A stretch of 64,000 nt of DNA, taken from Phytopseudomonas seleniipraecipitans (GTDB lineage: Bacteria; Pseudomonadota; Gammaproteobacteria; Pseudomonadales; Pseudomonadaceae). Location: NCBI RefSeq assembly GCF_900102335.1, contig NZ_FNBM01000001.1, forward strand, positions 889,980-953,979, read 5' to 3'. Positions 52,935 to 62,342 of this stretch are shown here, piece by piece (the first letter of the stretch is position 1; each line of letters opens with the position of its first letter). Made by a program: the position numbers and the translations under genes. A model generated the notes under the pieces. That model did no database searches and had not been told where the DNA came from. It saw only the letters and a program-made list of their open reading frames with translations.

Positions 52935-53656
52935 CGCCGTTGTGGATTGCTCTGCAGTTTCTCACCCGCCTGCCGGTGCGCCTGGCCGGCATGCCCACCC
53001 CTGAGCAGACGGGACGCTCGCTGCTCTGTTATCCGCTGGTAGGAGGGGTGATCGGCCTGCTGCTGCTGGTTGTGGCGCAGTTGCTCGACGCAGCGCCTGT
53101 GCCCCTGCAGGCGGCAATCCTGCTGGCCGTGTGGGTTGCCCTGACGGGTGCCTTGCACCTCGATGGTCTGGCCGATAGCGCGGATGCCTGGATGGGCGGC
53201 TTTGGCGACCGTGAGCGCACCCTGACGATCATGAAGGATCCGCGCAGCGGCCCGATTGCCGTGGTCGTGCTGGTGTTGCTGCTGCTGCTCAAATTCGTCG
53301 CGTTGCTGGCCCTGGTCGAGCAGGGTAGTCACCTCGGATTGCTGCTGGTTCCGGTGCTGGGGCGCGCTGCGCTGCTGGCGTTGTTCCTGAGCACGCCTTA
53401 CGTGCGCGCAGGCGGTCTCGGCGAGGCGCTGGCGAATCACCTGCCGCGTTCGGCAGCGGTCGTGGTGTTGGCGCTGACGTCCCTGGCTTGCCTGCTATTC
53501 GGCGGCTTCTGGATGATGCTGACAGCTGCGGGAATCTTTTTCTGGCTACGGCGGATGATGCTACAGCGCCTCGGCGGTACCACGGGCGATACCGCCGGGG
53601 CGTTGCTGGAAGTGCTGGAGTGCAGCACGCTGCTGGCGCTGGCGCTCGCCGGCTGA
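52931..53656 (+). CDS. cobS: Adenosylcobinamide-GDP ribazoletransferase (cobalamin synthase)
   Basis: A 241-residue inner-membrane enzyme that joins alpha-ribazole to adenosylcobinamide-GDP, the last assembly step. Family signature FLTRLPV near the start and the acidic metal site in HLDGLADSADAWMGG, plus five or six hydrophobic helices. ATG overlaps the preceding stop. It is the last gene of the ten-gene operon; the next gene is convergent with no gap between the stop codons. Confidence 0.94.
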   Translation: MTPLWIALQFLTRLPVRLAGMPTPEQTGRSLLCYPLVGGVIGLLLLVVAQLLDAAPVPLQAAILLAVWVALTGALHLDGLADSADAWMGGFGDRERTLTIMKDPRSGPIAVVVLVLLLLLKFVALLALVEQGSHLGLLLVPVLGRAALLALFLSTPYVRAGGLGEALANHLPRSAAVVVLALTSLACLLFGGFWMMLTAAGIFFWLRRMMLQRLGGTTGDTAGALLEVLECSTLLALALAG

Positions 53657-53986
53657 TCAGGCTGCCATCGCCAGGCATTCGTCCGCGCAGCGCTGGCACG
53701 CCTGCGCACATTGCTGGCAGTGATCGTGGTCGTGTTTGGCGCATTCTTCCGCGCATGCCTGGCAGGCCTTGGCGCACAGCCTGCAGAATTCTTCAGCCAA
53801 TGGGCTGTTGCGCAGCATCAGGGCTTCGGCCAAACGGCACATGTCCGCGCAATCACGATCGAGTTGAATGCAGGCGCGCATCATCTGCAGGTCCGGTTCG
53901 GCCAGGCAGGCTGCTGCACAGGTTTCGCAGGCGATTGCACACGCGCTGCACGCCTGGATGCATGAAGCATAGTGGGGTGAAAGCAT
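53657..53986 (-). CDS. Four-helix-bundle copper-storage-like protein (DUF326/Csp type), 19 cysteines
   Basis: A 109-residue protein with 19 cysteines, nearly all spaced CxxC or CxxxC along four helices (residues 9-27, 39-50, 68-82, 90-104), plus a His cluster KHDHDH before the last group. This matches copper storage proteins of the Csp family, which hold many Cu(I) ions. There is no Tat or Sec signal, so it is the cytosolic (Csp3-like) type. Its stop abuts the cobS stop. Divergent from a MarR-type gene 129 bp away. Confidence 0.88.
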   Translation of the reverse strand: MLSPHYASCIQACSACAIACETCAAACLAEPDLQMMRACIQLDRDCADMCRLAEALMLRNSPLAEEFCRLCAKACQACAEECAKHDHDHCQQCAQACQRCADECLAMAA

Positions 53987-54115
53987 GGTCAGTCCTCCTC
54001 GTAGTCAATGGGGTGCCGCGAGCGGTTGACTGGGTAGTGTCGGCAACGTTCGGAGTTTCTGACGAGACCACATTTCAGGTTGCGCCGGTTATGGTGCGGG
54101 TATATACATGCATCC

Positions 54116-54520
54116 ATGTTGCCAACCGAATGCCTCTGCACACGCTTGCGCCGCGCCAGCCGCGGCGTCAGTAAACTCTACGACGATGCCCTGAGCGAAA
54201 TCGGCCTTAACGTTGCCCAGTATTCGCTGCTTCGCCACCTGCAACGTCTCGACCGGCCCAGCATCACCGACCTGGCCGAGGCCATGGGCCTGGAACGCAG
54301 CACCCTGGGCCGCAACCTTCGGGTGCTTGAGGGCAGAGGGATGGTCGGGTTATCCGGCGGTGCCGATCAGCGCAATCGCCTGGTGGTGCTGACGCCAGCA
54401 GGCGAGCGGCTACTCGGCGAAGCACGCGGCGCCTGGCAGGCGGCGCAGGTGGAGTTGAAGCAGCGCTTGCAACCGCAACACCTCGACGCACTGGACGAGC
54501 TGCTCGCCAGCCTCGATTGA
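54116..54520 (+). CDS. MarR-family transcriptional regulator
   Basis: A 134-residue winged-helix repressor. Core phrases NVAQYSLLRHLQRLDRPSITDLAEAMGLERSTLGRNLRVL and the wing LSGGADQRNRLVVLTPAG are typical of MarR. ATG 54116 is used. The promoter region just upstream has an AT-rich TATATA (54101-54106), a plausible -10/operator site. It is followed 58 bp later by an MFS transporter gene it probably controls. Confidence 0.9.
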   Translation: MLPTECLCTRLRRASRGVSKLYDDALSEIGLNVAQYSLLRHLQRLDRPSITDLAEAMGLERSTLGRNLRVLEGRGMVGLSGGADQRNRLVVLTPAGERLLGEARGAWQAAQVELKQRLQPQHLDALDELLASLD

Positions 54521-54578
54521 ACAAAGGGGCAGGTCAGTGCTGCTGCCGTTTGCCCCGATAACAAGAAAAGGACACCCA

Positions 54579-55781
54579 ATGAGTTTGGTACGGCGCGCAA
54601 GTTTTTGGCTGATGCTGGGAGCCTCTCTGATTCTCGCCCTGTCCCTCGGCACCCGTCACGGGTTCGGTCTGTTCCTGTCGCCGATGAGCGATGACTTCGG
54701 TTGGGGGCGTGGCGTGTTCGCCTTCGCCATCGCCCTCCAAAACCTGATCTGGGGCATCGCACAACCCTTTACCGGCGCCCTGGCTGACCGCTTCGGCGCG
54801 CAGCGGGCGATCATCATCGGCGGCCTGTTGTATGCGGTCGGGCTGGTGTTGATGGGCCTCTCGGATTCACCTTTGTCGCTGTCGTTGAGCGCGGGCCTGT
54901 TGATCGGTATCGGCCTGTCCGGGACATCGTTCTCGGTGATTCTCGGCGTGGTCGGCCGTGCGGTACCGGTGGAGAAACGCAGCATGGCCATGGGCATTGC
55001 TGCGGCGGCGGGCTCTTTCGGCCAGTTCGCCATGCTACCAGGCACACTGGGCCTGATCGGCTGGCTGGGCTGGTCCGCAGCGTTGGTGGCGCTGGGTCTG
55101 ATGGTGGCGCTGATCGTACCGCTCGCCGCCATGGTCAAGGATCGCCCGCAGGTATCCCAGGGGCCGCAGCAAACCCTGGGTGAAGCGTTGCGCGAGGCGT
55201 GCAGCCATTCCGGTTTCTGGCTGCTGGCACTGGGTTTCTTCGTGTGCGGCTTTCAGGTGGTGTTCATCGGCGTCCATCTGCCGGCTTATCTGGTCGACCA
55301 GCATCTGCCCGCCATCGTCGGAACCACGGTGCTGGCCCTGGTCGGGTTATTCAACGTATTCGGCACCTACGTTGCGGGCTGGCTGGGTGGCAGGCGTTCC
55401 AAGCCGCGACTATTGAGCGCACTGTATCTGGCGCGCGGCGTGGTCATCACACTGTTCATCAGCGTGCCGCTGACCGTCTGGACCGCCTACGCCTTCGGTA
55501 TCGCCATGGGCCTGCTGTGGCTATCCACGGTGCCGTTGACCAACGGCACCGTGGCGACCATGTTCGGTGTACGTAACCTGTCGATGCTCGGCGGTATTGT
55601 CTTCCTGTTCCATCAACTGGGCTCTTTTCTTGGCGGCTGGCTCGGCGGTTACCTCTATGACCACACCGGCAGCTATGATCTGGTATGGCAGATATCCATC
55701 CTGCTCAGCGTATTGGCCGCAGCGCTGAACTGGCCGGTTCGCGAGCAGCCTGTGGCGCGCTTGCAAGGAGTCCAGGCATGA
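54579..55781 (+). CDS. MFS transporter
   Basis: A 400-residue inner-membrane transporter with twelve predicted helices. The motif between helices 2 and 3 reads GALADRFGAQRAIIIGG, the standard MFS signature, and a central cytoplasmic loop lies near residues 190-210. AAAGGA (54567-54572) is six bases before ATG. The MarR gene upstream is the likely regulator; substrate unknown. Its stop overlaps a 41-residue membrane peptide gene. Confidence 0.9.
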   Translation: MSLVRRASFWLMLGASLILALSLGTRHGFGLFLSPMSDDFGWGRGVFAFAIALQNLIWGIAQPFTGALADRFGAQRAIIIGGLLYAVGLVLMGLSDSPLSLSLSAGLLIGIGLSGTSFSVILGVVGRAVPVEKRSMAMGIAAAAGSFGQFAMLPGTLGLIGWLGWSAALVALGLMVALIVPLAAMVKDRPQVSQGPQQTLGEALREACSHSGFWLLALGFFVCGFQVVFIGVHLPAYLVDQHLPAIVGTTVLALVGLFNVFGTYVAGWLGGRRSKPRLLSALYLARGVVITLFISVPLTVWTAYAFGIAMGLLWLSTVPLTNGTVATMFGVRNLSMLGGIVFLFHQLGSFLGGWLGGYLYDHTGSYDLVWQISILLSVLAAALNWPVREQPVARLQGVQA

Positions 55782-55903
55782 CCGTTAACCCATGGATCGC
55801 TACATGCGCCGGTGTTGTCGGCCTGTTGCTGCTGGCCGCGATCTTTTGGGGCTGGCGGCAGGGTGGGTTGGCAATCATGCAGCTGGGCATGAGCCTGTGC
55901 TGA
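55778..55903 (+). CDS. Small single-pass membrane peptide coupled to the MFS gene
   Basis: A 41-residue peptide: a short polar start (MTVNPWIATC), one hydrophobic helix at about residues 9-26 (CAGVVGLLLLAAIFWGW) and a C-terminal Cys. ATG overlaps the MFS stop (ATGA) and AAGGAG (55765-55770) is seven bases upstream, a very good ribosome binding site. The coding signals are strong for such a short gene. It may be an accessory subunit of the transporter; I know of no family. Confidence 0.7.
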   Translation: MTVNPWIATCAGVVGLLLLAAIFWGWRQGGLAIMQLGMSLC

Positions 55904-55931
55904 GCATCTCCATCGATAAGGAAACCACCTG

Positions 55932-56483
55932 ATGCGTGTGTCATTGTTTGCTCTGCCGCTGGTCCTGCTGGCGTTCACGGCGTCCGTGCAGGCCGCTGAG
56001 TGCCCGATGTTGCTGCAGGGCGAACTGCCCAAGCTGCGCTCCAAGGAAACCATCAACCTGTGCGAGCAATTTGCCGGCAAGCCGCTGGTGGTAGTCAATA
56101 CGGCCAGTTTCTGCGGCTTTACCTCGCAGTTCGAAGGGCTGGAGGCGTTGAACCAGCGCTATCGCAATCAGGGCCTGGAAATTCTCGGTGTGCCGTCCGA
56201 CTCGTTCAAGCAGGAGTCCGATGACGCTGAGGAAACCGCCAAGGTCTGTTACGTGAATTACGGTGTGACCTTCACCATGAGCGAAACTCAGCCCGTCACC
56301 GGCGACAACGCCATCCCGCTGTTCAAGGAGCTGACTCGGCAGACGGCTGCGCCCCGCTGGAATTTTTTCAAGTATGTGGTGGACCGCAAGGGCCAGGTGA
56401 TCGCGCGTTTTTCCAGCATGACCAAGCCGGATGACCCGGAGTTGCTCGCGGCGGTGGAAAAGGCGATTGCGTCCAAGCCGTGA
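55932..56483 (+). CDS. Periplasmic glutathione-peroxidase family protein
   Basis: A 183-residue thioredoxin-fold peroxidase. A Sec signal peptide ends at about residue 22 (SVQAAE). The catalytic Cys is in [21 protein letters not shown] and the later block [14 protein letters not shown] is standard. A second Cys (KVCYVNYG) may resolve it, so thioredoxin-type reductants are likely. AAGGA (55917-55921) is the ribosome binding site. It follows the MFS unit by 28 bp and may be co-transcribed. Confidence 0.9.
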   Translation: MRVSLFALPLVLLAFTASVQAAECPMLLQGELPKLRSKETINLCEQFAGKPLVVVNTASFCGFTSQFEGLEALNQRYRNQGLEILGVPSDSFKQESDDAEETAKVCYVNYGVTFTMSETQPVTGDNAIPLFKELTRQTAAPRWNFFKYVVDRKGQVIARFSSMTKPDDPELLAAVEKAIASKP

Positions 56484-56505
56484 CCTGCGAATCAGCGGAA
56501 TAAAA

Positions 56506-56527
56506 AAACGCGGCCAAGGCCGCGTTT
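56506..56527. terminator. Bidirectional terminator between the peroxidase and FadL genes
   Basis: AAACGCGGCC (56506-56515) and GGCCGCGTTT (56518-56527) form a 10-bp stem with a 2-base loop, flanked by A and T tracts on both sides. Confidence 0.88.
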
Positions 56528-56545
56528 CTTTTCACTGATCTGCGC

Positions 56546-57778
56546 TTAGAAGCGGTAGGTAAGAGAAGCACCCAAACCATGGGCGCTGTTTTTGTAGGTC
56601 GCACGGTAGGTATCTTGATTGACGTGGACTTCTTCTTCTTTGAGATATGAATAAGCTAAGTCGATGGTCATTTCATCACTAGGGCTCCAGCCTGCACCAA
56701 AGCTGAGGATCGTACGATCACCAGATGGAATGCGCGGTGACCGATTGGTGTTATTGACTGGCGATTGGTCATAAGCAAGGCCGGTACGCAGTACCCACTG
56801 CGGGTTAAGTTTGTAAGAAACTCCAACAGCATGCGCCCATGTGTCGTGCCAGTTCTGCTCCTCAACTATAGAGCTGAGGTTAGCCGGGGCGTTTTCGTTA
56901 TCTACTCGGATCTCCTTGAGGCGGCTCCAGCGCGTCCAGGTGCTGCCCACATACAGTGTCCAGTTGTCATCGATCTCATGGGTGAAAGACATATCCACAG
57001 ACTCAGGCGTGGTTACGTCTAGAGACGCGTCGTACTTGCCTCCCAGAGCAGCTAGCGGACCGCTCGCTGTAACCTTAGTATCGCCTTCGAGTTCGTACTT
57101 GACTCTCGAGTGATAGGTGACACCAACACGAGTTTGCGGCGTCAACTCATAGAGCACCCCAACGTTGAACCCGACGGCGACATCGTCGCCTTTGATCTTC
57201 ACTTTTGCGTCAGGCGCTCCTGCGAAATTGGGAATCGCCGAAGTCAGTTCCCCATCAATACGGTTGAACGTCGGCCCGAAACCGACGGAAAGTTGATCAT
57301 TGAAGCGATAGCTGAGGGTCGGCTGAATAGTGACGACGCGAACAAAGCTCTTTTCTGCTTCGTAACGACCCATGAAGCCATTCTCGTAATCGGTGGATAG
57401 GCCGAAGGGCGCATATACACCGATACCAAAAGCGACTTTCTCGTCCAGAGGTTTCACGTAATAGCCCATTGGGACGCCAGTGGTCGGAACCATGTCGCCA
57501 TCATTGGTGCCACCGCCGATACCGCTAGCGTTGCTGATGCTGCTCTTGGCATGAATGGCAGCAACACCGAAATTAACCTGCTCACGCTTGATGCGTGCCA
57601 TGCCCGCCGGGTTGCCGAACACCGTGCTGGCGTCCTCTGCCGAAGACGAGCGCCCAGCGAACGACATGCCCATGCCTGCAATGCTCTGCTCGTTGAGCGC
57701 GAAGCCGCTGGCCAGGCTGTAGCTGGACGTGGATGCGATGGCGATTGCCAGACCGGTTCTTAAGATTCTTGTATTCAC
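56546..57778 (-). CDS. FadL/OmpP1-family outer-membrane hydrophobic-compound transporter
   Basis: A 410-residue outer-membrane protein. The signal peptide ends at about residue 23 (SYSLAS), leaving the FadL hatch start SGFALNEQSIAGMGMSFAGR and the plug motif NPAGMARIK. The rest alternates as beta strands and ends LTYRF with the terminal aromatic residue required for barrel insertion. It imports long-chain fatty acids or hydrocarbons. Slightly lower GC than neighbours but still core-like. Confidence 0.92.
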   Translation of the reverse strand: MNTRILRTGLAIAIASTSSYSLASGFALNEQSIAGMGMSFAGRSSSAEDASTVFGNPAGMARIKREQVNFGVAAIHAKSSISNASGIGGGTNDGDMVPTTGVPMGYYVKPLDEKVAFGIGVYAPFGLSTDYENGFMGRYEAEKSFVRVVTIQPTLSYRFNDQLSVGFGPTFNRIDGELTSAIPNFAGAPDAKVKIKGDDVAVGFNVGVLYELTPQTRVGVTYHSRVKYELEGDTKVTASGPLAALGGKYDASLDVTTPESVDMSFTHEIDDNWTLYVGSTWTRWSRLKEIRVDNENAPANLSSIVEEQNWHDTWAHAVGVSYKLNPQWVLRTGLAYDQSPVNNTNRSPRIPSGDRTILSFGAGWSPSDEMTIDLAYSYLKEEEVHVNQDTYRATYKNSAHGLGASLTYRF

Positions 57779-58392
57779 GGGTTGCTCCTTGGCGGGGTCG
57801 GAAACTCTCGCTTTGCTGACTCGGCGCCAATCGGGAAAGTTCAGGGTTAAACACGATCCATTGAGGTAAAACTGTCCATCGAGGCAGGATATAGAGCCTC
57901 GCGCTGATTGGCACCCATGACTTGGCAGTCAGTTTTGCAGCGGGCGACGGGCGTTCCGAGAACATGGCGATGATCGGCTGAAATGACTTGGCCGCCATTG
58001 CCACGGGCAGAAATCTGGTTATGACGCAACGCTTCGAGGGTAATTACGTAACGGCAGAATGCCCTGCGGCTTTTCGCCCTCTGTGTTCAGCGAGGGCGGT
58101 TGACACGCCTGACGAGCCTTGTGCAGTATCGATGCCTACACGTCTTGTTCGAGCATTGCATGTTCCCCATCCTCCAGCCTTCGCTTTCTGCGCACAGCCC
58201 TTTGGCTGCGTTGCCGCGCGTCTGCCTGGTGGTTGGCAAGTCGAAGAAACAGTCGCTCATTTGACCGGGGCGCGCTGTCCCGTCAGATGGGCTGACAGGA
58301 CAGAGGCGCGAGGTCGAAGCATCCCTTCGTCACACTCCCTTCCCGCACTCCATCGACGGTGACCGAACGGTCTACACCGAGGAGTTGCAAGC
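57779..58392. other. Long divergent gap between the FadL and DapA-like genes
   Basis: 614 bp without a convincing gene. A plus-strand ORF at 57988-58362 lacks a ribosome binding site and has a low-complexity Arg/Ala/Pro composition, so it is not called. A stem-loop pairs CTGTCC-GTCAG (58275-58286) with CTGAC-GGACAG (58292-58303) over 11 bp with one mismatch, about 90 bp before the DapA-like start. Both promoters must lie here; no clear consensus was found. Confidence 0.5.
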
Positions 58393-59247
58393 ATGTCTAC
58401 ATTTTCTGGAGTCTGGGTCGCCCTGGTGACGCCGTTCCGCGACGGGCAGGTGGATTTCCCAGCCTTGCGCGCACTGGCCGTTCATTTGGTCGACGCCGGT
58501 GCGGCAGGGCTGGTGGTGTGTGGCACCAGCGGAGAAGCCGCCGCGCTGGAGGAGGGCGAGCAACTTGCGGTGCTCGATGCGGTGCTTGAGGTGGTGCCGG
58601 CTTGCCGTGTGGTGATGGGCCTCAGTGGCAATAACCAGGCCGCGGTGCTGGCGCGTTTGCGGCGCATTCAGAGTCGGCCTCTGGCTGGCGTGCTGGTGCC
58701 GGCGCCTTATTACATCAGGCCTTCGCAGCAGGGCCTGCTGACGTTCTTCGAGGCCGTCGCTGACGCTTCGCATTTGCCGATCATTCTTTACGATATTCCT
58801 TATCGCAGTGCCGTCAGCCTGGAGCTGGACACCCTCCGACAGCTTGCCAGGCATCCGCGAATCGTGGCGATCAAGGATTGTGGCGGCGATCCGCGCAAGA
58901 CCCAGTCGCTGATTCAGGACGGTGTGCTCGACGTGCTCACCGGCGAAGACGAACAGCTGTTCACCACCCTGTGTTTGGGCGGTAGCGGAGCGATCTCTGC
59001 TGCGGCGCATCTGCGTACGGCCGATTTCGTTGCGGTGGTGAGGCTCTTGCAACAGGGTGATCTGCTTGCCGGTCGCGCAGTGTTCCGTGAATTGCTGCCA
59101 TTGATCCGTCTGGCCTTCGCTGAGCCCAACCCAGCGCCGGTGAAAAGCTTGCTGGCCATGCAGGGGCTGATTGTCGACGAGCTGCGCGAGCCGATGCTGC
59201 GCTGCTCCGATCAGTTGCGTGAGCGTATGCGTGCCGAACTACTGTGA
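58393..59247 (+). CDS. Dihydrodipicolinate synthase (DapA) family aldolase
   Basis: A 284-residue class I aldolase. GTSGEAAALEEGEQ corresponds to the DapA GTTGE motif, catalytic Tyr in YYIRPSQQGL, Schiff-base Lys in VAIKDCGGDPRKTQS and YDIPYRSAV are all present. The second half diverges from true DapA, so it could be a DHDPS paralogue or another pyruvate-dependent lyase. GGAG is eight bases before ATG. It stands alone, followed by rnd 56 bp later. Confidence 0.85.
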   Translation: MSTFSGVWVALVTPFRDGQVDFPALRALAVHLVDAGAAGLVVCGTSGEAAALEEGEQLAVLDAVLEVVPACRVVMGLSGNNQAAVLARLRRIQSRPLAGVLVPAPYYIRPSQQGLLTFFEAVADASHLPIILYDIPYRSAVSLELDTLRQLARHPRIVAIKDCGGDPRKTQSLIQDGVLDVLTGEDEQLFTTLCLGGSGAISAAAHLRTADFVAVVRLLQQGDLLAGRAVFRELLPLIRLAFAEPNPAPVKSLLAMQGLIVDELREPMLRCSDQLRERMRAELL

Positions 59248-59303
59248 GCGCACGGCACGGGCTCACGGGATATACTGCGCGGCAATCTTTACGGGAGAGC
59301 CGC

Positions 59304-60437
59304 GTGACCATCGAAATTCTCTGGATTCGAGACAACGCCAGCCTCGCCGAGCACTGCTCGGCCTGGCGCAAGCAGCCATTCGTGGCGTTGGACACCGAGT
59401 TCATGCGTGTCGACACCTTTTACCCGATCGCCGGGCTTCTGCAGGTCAGCGAAGGCGCGCGCGCCTACCTGATCGACCCACTGCTGATCGACGACTGGTC
59501 GTCCTTCGCCGCGTTGCTCGAGGACCGAGAGGTCGTCAAGGTGGTGCACGCCTGCAGCGAAGACCTCGAAGTGCTGCTGCGTCTGACCGGCAGCCTGCCC
59601 GCGCCGCTGTTCGACTCGCAACTGGCTGCCGGCTACCTCAACCTGGGTTTTTCGATGGGGTATTCGCGGCTGGTGCAGGCGGTGTTGGACATCGAACTGC
59701 CCAAAGGTGAAACCCGTTCGGACTGGCTGCAGCGCCCGTTGTCCGACACCCAGGTCAGCTATGCCGCCGAAGACGTGGTGCACTTGGCGGAGCTCTACCG
59801 GCGCCTGCAGGACAAACTCCCGGCAGAAAAGAACGCCTGGATACTTGAAGATGGTGCCGAGCTGGTTGCCAACCTGGGCCGCGAGATCCCGGCCGAAGAG
59901 GCTTATCGCGACGCCAAGCTGGCCTGGAAACTGTCACGCGCCCAGTTGGCGGTGTTGCGCGCGCTGTGCACCTGGCGCGAGCGGCAGGCACGGGCGCGCA
60001 ACCAGCCGCGTAACCGTATCCTGCGCGAGCATTCGCTGTGGCCGTTGGCTCGTCAGCAGCCAAGCGATCTGGTCAGCCTGGCGCGCATTGAGGACATGCA
60101 CCCGAAAACCGTGCGCCAGGACGGCGAGACCATCCTGCAGATGATCCGCGAGGCCGCTGCTCTGCCGCAGAGCGAGTGGCCACCTGCGTTGCCGGAGCCG
60201 CTGCCGCTGGAGTCCACGGCGCTGCTCAAGAAGCTGCGCGCCGTTGGCCAGCGCGAAGGCGAGCGTCTGGATATCGCCCCTGAGCTGATGCTGCGCAAGA
60301 AGACCCTGGAAGCGCTGCTCAAAAGTGGCTACCCGAATGGCCCATACCGCCTGCCGGAGAGCCTGCGCGGCTGGCGTCGCGAGCTGATGGGCCAGGCACT
60401 GCTCGATTGTCTGGCCGCCCAGGGAGAATCCGCTTGA
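59304..60437 (+). CDS. rnd: Ribonuclease D
   Basis: A 377-residue 3'-5' exoribonuclease that trims tRNA and other small RNAs. DEDD motifs are visible: ALDTEFMRV (Exo I), [10 protein letters not shown] (Exo II) and [13 protein letters not shown] (Exo III, Tyr type). Two HRDC domains follow in the C-terminal half. Start is GTG 59304 with GGGAG six bases upstream; the longer reading from 59244 would overlap the previous gene. Its TGA overlaps ycgL (TTGA). Confidence 0.94.
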   Translation: MTIEILWIRDNASLAEHCSAWRKQPFVALDTEFMRVDTFYPIAGLLQVSEGARAYLIDPLLIDDWSSFAALLEDREVVKVVHACSEDLEVLLRLTGSLPAPLFDSQLAAGYLNLGFSMGYSRLVQAVLDIELPKGETRSDWLQRPLSDTQVSYAAEDVVHLAELYRRLQDKLPAEKNAWILEDGAELVANLGREIPAEEAYRDAKLAWKLSRAQLAVLRALCTWRERQARARNQPRNRILREHSLWPLARQQPSDLVSLARIEDMHPKTVRQDGETILQMIREAAALPQSEWPPALPEPLPLESTALLKKLRAVGQREGERLDIAPELMLRKKTLEALLKSGYPNGPYRLPESLRGWRRELMGQALLDCLAAQGESA

Positions 60438-60727
60438 AACGTATCTGCTCGATCTACAAAAGCCCGCGCAAGGACGGTATGTATCTCTATGTGCTGCGCG
60501 CCGATGCCCTGAAGCAGGTTCCCGCAAGCCTGCTGAGCGCCTTCGGTACGCCCGTGCATGCCTTCGACATGGTGCTGACGCCGGAGCGCACCCTGGCGCG
60601 TGAGGACATCCACAAGGTGCTGGAAAACCTCGACAGTCAGAGTTACCACCTGCAGATGCCGCCGCCCGAAGAGGATTACATCGAGCACCTGCCGGAAGAA
60701 CTGCTGCGCCGTAACGATCCGGTCTAA
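60434..60727 (+). CDS. ycgL: YcgL domain protein
   Basis: A 97-residue protein with the YcgL pattern [17 protein letters not shown] and [15 protein letters not shown]. The start codon is TTG 60434, overlapping the rnd stop; GGAG (60423-60426) is seven bases upstream. rnd-ycgL is a conserved pair in gammaproteobacteria, suggesting a role in RNA metabolism that is not established. Confidence 0.9.
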   Translation: MKRICSIYKSPRKDGMYLYVLRADALKQVPASLLSAFGTPVHAFDMVLTPERTLAREDIHKVLENLDSQSYHLQMPPPEEDYIEHLPEELLRRNDPV

Positions 60728-60742
60728 GCGAGGAGGGCTGCC

Positions 60743-61672
60743 ATGCGCGTACTGATTGCCGAGGGGGATCACGCCCTGTATCGGCGTTTGCTGCAAGAGA
60801 CGGTGCCAGCGCTCCAATTGTTCGCCGGCGACGGTATCGAACTGGCCCAGCAGGCCGGCAGTTGCCCGATCTGGCTCGGTGAGCCGCATCTGTTCGCCGA
60901 GTTGCTGCGTGCCGGCCACAAACCCGATTGGCTGCAGTCGACCTGGGCCGGTATCACGCCGCTGTTGGCGGATGATTTACCGCGCGATTATCGACTGACC
61001 CGTGCGGTCGGGGTGTTCGGGCAGATCATGGCCGAATACGTGCTTTGCCACATGCTCGCCCACGAGCGCGAACTGACCACCCGGCTGCAGGCGCAGCGCG
61101 AGCAACGCTGGGACGGGCGTCTGCCGAGTAGCTTGGCAGGGCGCCGGGTATTGATCGTCGGCACGGGGGAAATCGGCGTGGCGGTGGCGCGTTTTCTACA
61201 GCCGTTCAATGTCGAGCTGGTCGGGGTTGCGAGCAGCGCGCGGGTGCTGGCGCCATTCAGCGAAGTGGCCGCGCTTGATGATCTGCCGCGCCTGGTTGCG
61301 GAGGCCGATTACGTGGTCAACCTGTTGCCCAATACGCCGGCCACCTCTGATATCTACGACGCCGGGTTGCTCGCGCGCTTCAAGCCGTCGTCCGTGCTTA
61401 TCAACGCCGGGCGCGGTACGGCTGTAGTCGACAAGGACCTGGTCGCAGCGCTGGCCAGTGGGCAATTGGCCGCAGCAGTGATTGATGTCTGTCGTGAAGA
61501 ACCGCTGCCTGCCGGGCACCCATTCTGGACGGCCAGGAATCTGCTGCTCACCGGCCATAGCGCGGCGCCGAGCCTGCCGCCGCTGCTGGTCAAGCTGTTC
61601 GTCAGCAACCTGCAGCGATACCAGCACGGTGGCGAGTTGCAAGGGTTGGTGGACTTCTCCCGAGGCTACTGA
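60743..61672 (+). CDS. D-2-hydroxyacid dehydrogenase family protein (GhrA-like)
   Basis: A 309-residue NAD(P)-dependent enzyme. Nucleotide-binding GTGEIGVAVARFL (about residues 134-146), substrate Arg in INAGRGTAVVD, Glu in VCREEPLPAGHPFW and catalytic His in LLTGHSAAPS form the family active site. It probably reduces glyoxylate, hydroxypyruvate or another 2-oxoacid. It lies in the rnd-ycgL-ycgN run, 15 bp after ycgL. Confidence 0.88.
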   Translation: MRVLIAEGDHALYRRLLQETVPALQLFAGDGIELAQQAGSCPIWLGEPHLFAELLRAGHKPDWLQSTWAGITPLLADDLPRDYRLTRAVGVFGQIMAEYVLCHMLAHERELTTRLQAQREQRWDGRLPSSLAGRRVLIVGTGEIGVAVARFLQPFNVELVGVASSARVLAPFSEVAALDDLPRLVAEADYVVNLLPNTPATSDIYDAGLLARFKPSSVLINAGRGTAVVDKDLVAALASGQLAAAVIDVCREEPLPAGHPFWTARNLLLTGHSAAPSLPPLLVKLFVSNLQRYQHGGELQGLVDFSRGY

Positions 61673-61756
61673 GCCGCGCCGTCGCGCGCGGCTTGTACTG
61701 CATGGCCGACGGACCTAGACTGCCGGCCTTTTCGCCCGTTACCTCCTGTCCCGACC

Positions 61757-62206
61757 ATGGCCACGCCCGAACCCAATTTCTGGAAACACAAGACGCTCGA
61801 ACAGCTCGATACCCAGGAATGGGAATCGCTCTGCGACGGTTGCGGACTATGCTGCCTGCAGAAGCTCGAAGACGAGGACGACGGGGCGGTGTACTACACG
61901 CGCGTCGCCTGCAAGTTGCTCGATCTGGATACCTGCCGCTGCAGCGATTATCCGAACCGCAAGACCTTCGTGCCGGACTGTATTCAACTCACGCCCGCCC
62001 AGGCGGATCAGTTCCAGTGGCTGCCGCCGACCTGTGGTTACCGGTTGGTCAGCGAGGGCAAGGATCTGCCGCTCTGGCATCATCTGGTGTGTGGTGACCC
62101 GCAAGCGGTGCATCGCGAGCGGATTTCTCAGGCGGGGCGCATGCTCAGTGAAAACAGCGTGGCCGAGGATGACTGGGAAGAACACCTGATTTTTCGCGCC
62201 GGCTGA
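61757..62206 (+). CDS. ycgN: YcgN family cysteine-cluster protein
   Basis: A 149-residue protein with the CxxCGLCC cluster in [11 protein letters not shown] and further Cys in [18 protein letters not shown] and PTCGYR, as in the UPF0153/YkgJ-related YcgN family. The eight or so cysteines probably bind zinc or an iron-sulfur cluster. It ends the rnd gene run; function unknown. Confidence 0.9.
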   Translation: MATPEPNFWKHKTLEQLDTQEWESLCDGCGLCCLQKLEDEDDGAVYYTRVACKLLDLDTCRCSDYPNRKTFVPDCIQLTPAQADQFQWLPPTCGYRLVSEGKDLPLWHHLVCGDPQAVHRERISQAGRMLSENSVAEDDWEEHLIFRAG

Positions 62207-62342
62207 TTGTCTGTGATGTGCCGCTAGCAGCCCGTTAAGGCTCACTTAAGCGGACCCGTGTCTTATAGCGACATTGCGCGATGCGATTGTTGTGCTCTTA
62301 TCCCATGGAACGTTCCGATTCGTCTGTTTTGGAGTTGCCTGT

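Noticed and set aside
57988..58362. 124-residue plus-strand ORF in the gap before the DapA-like gene
   Set aside because: No ribosome binding site, no recognisable domain, and composition typical of non-coding high-GC sequence.
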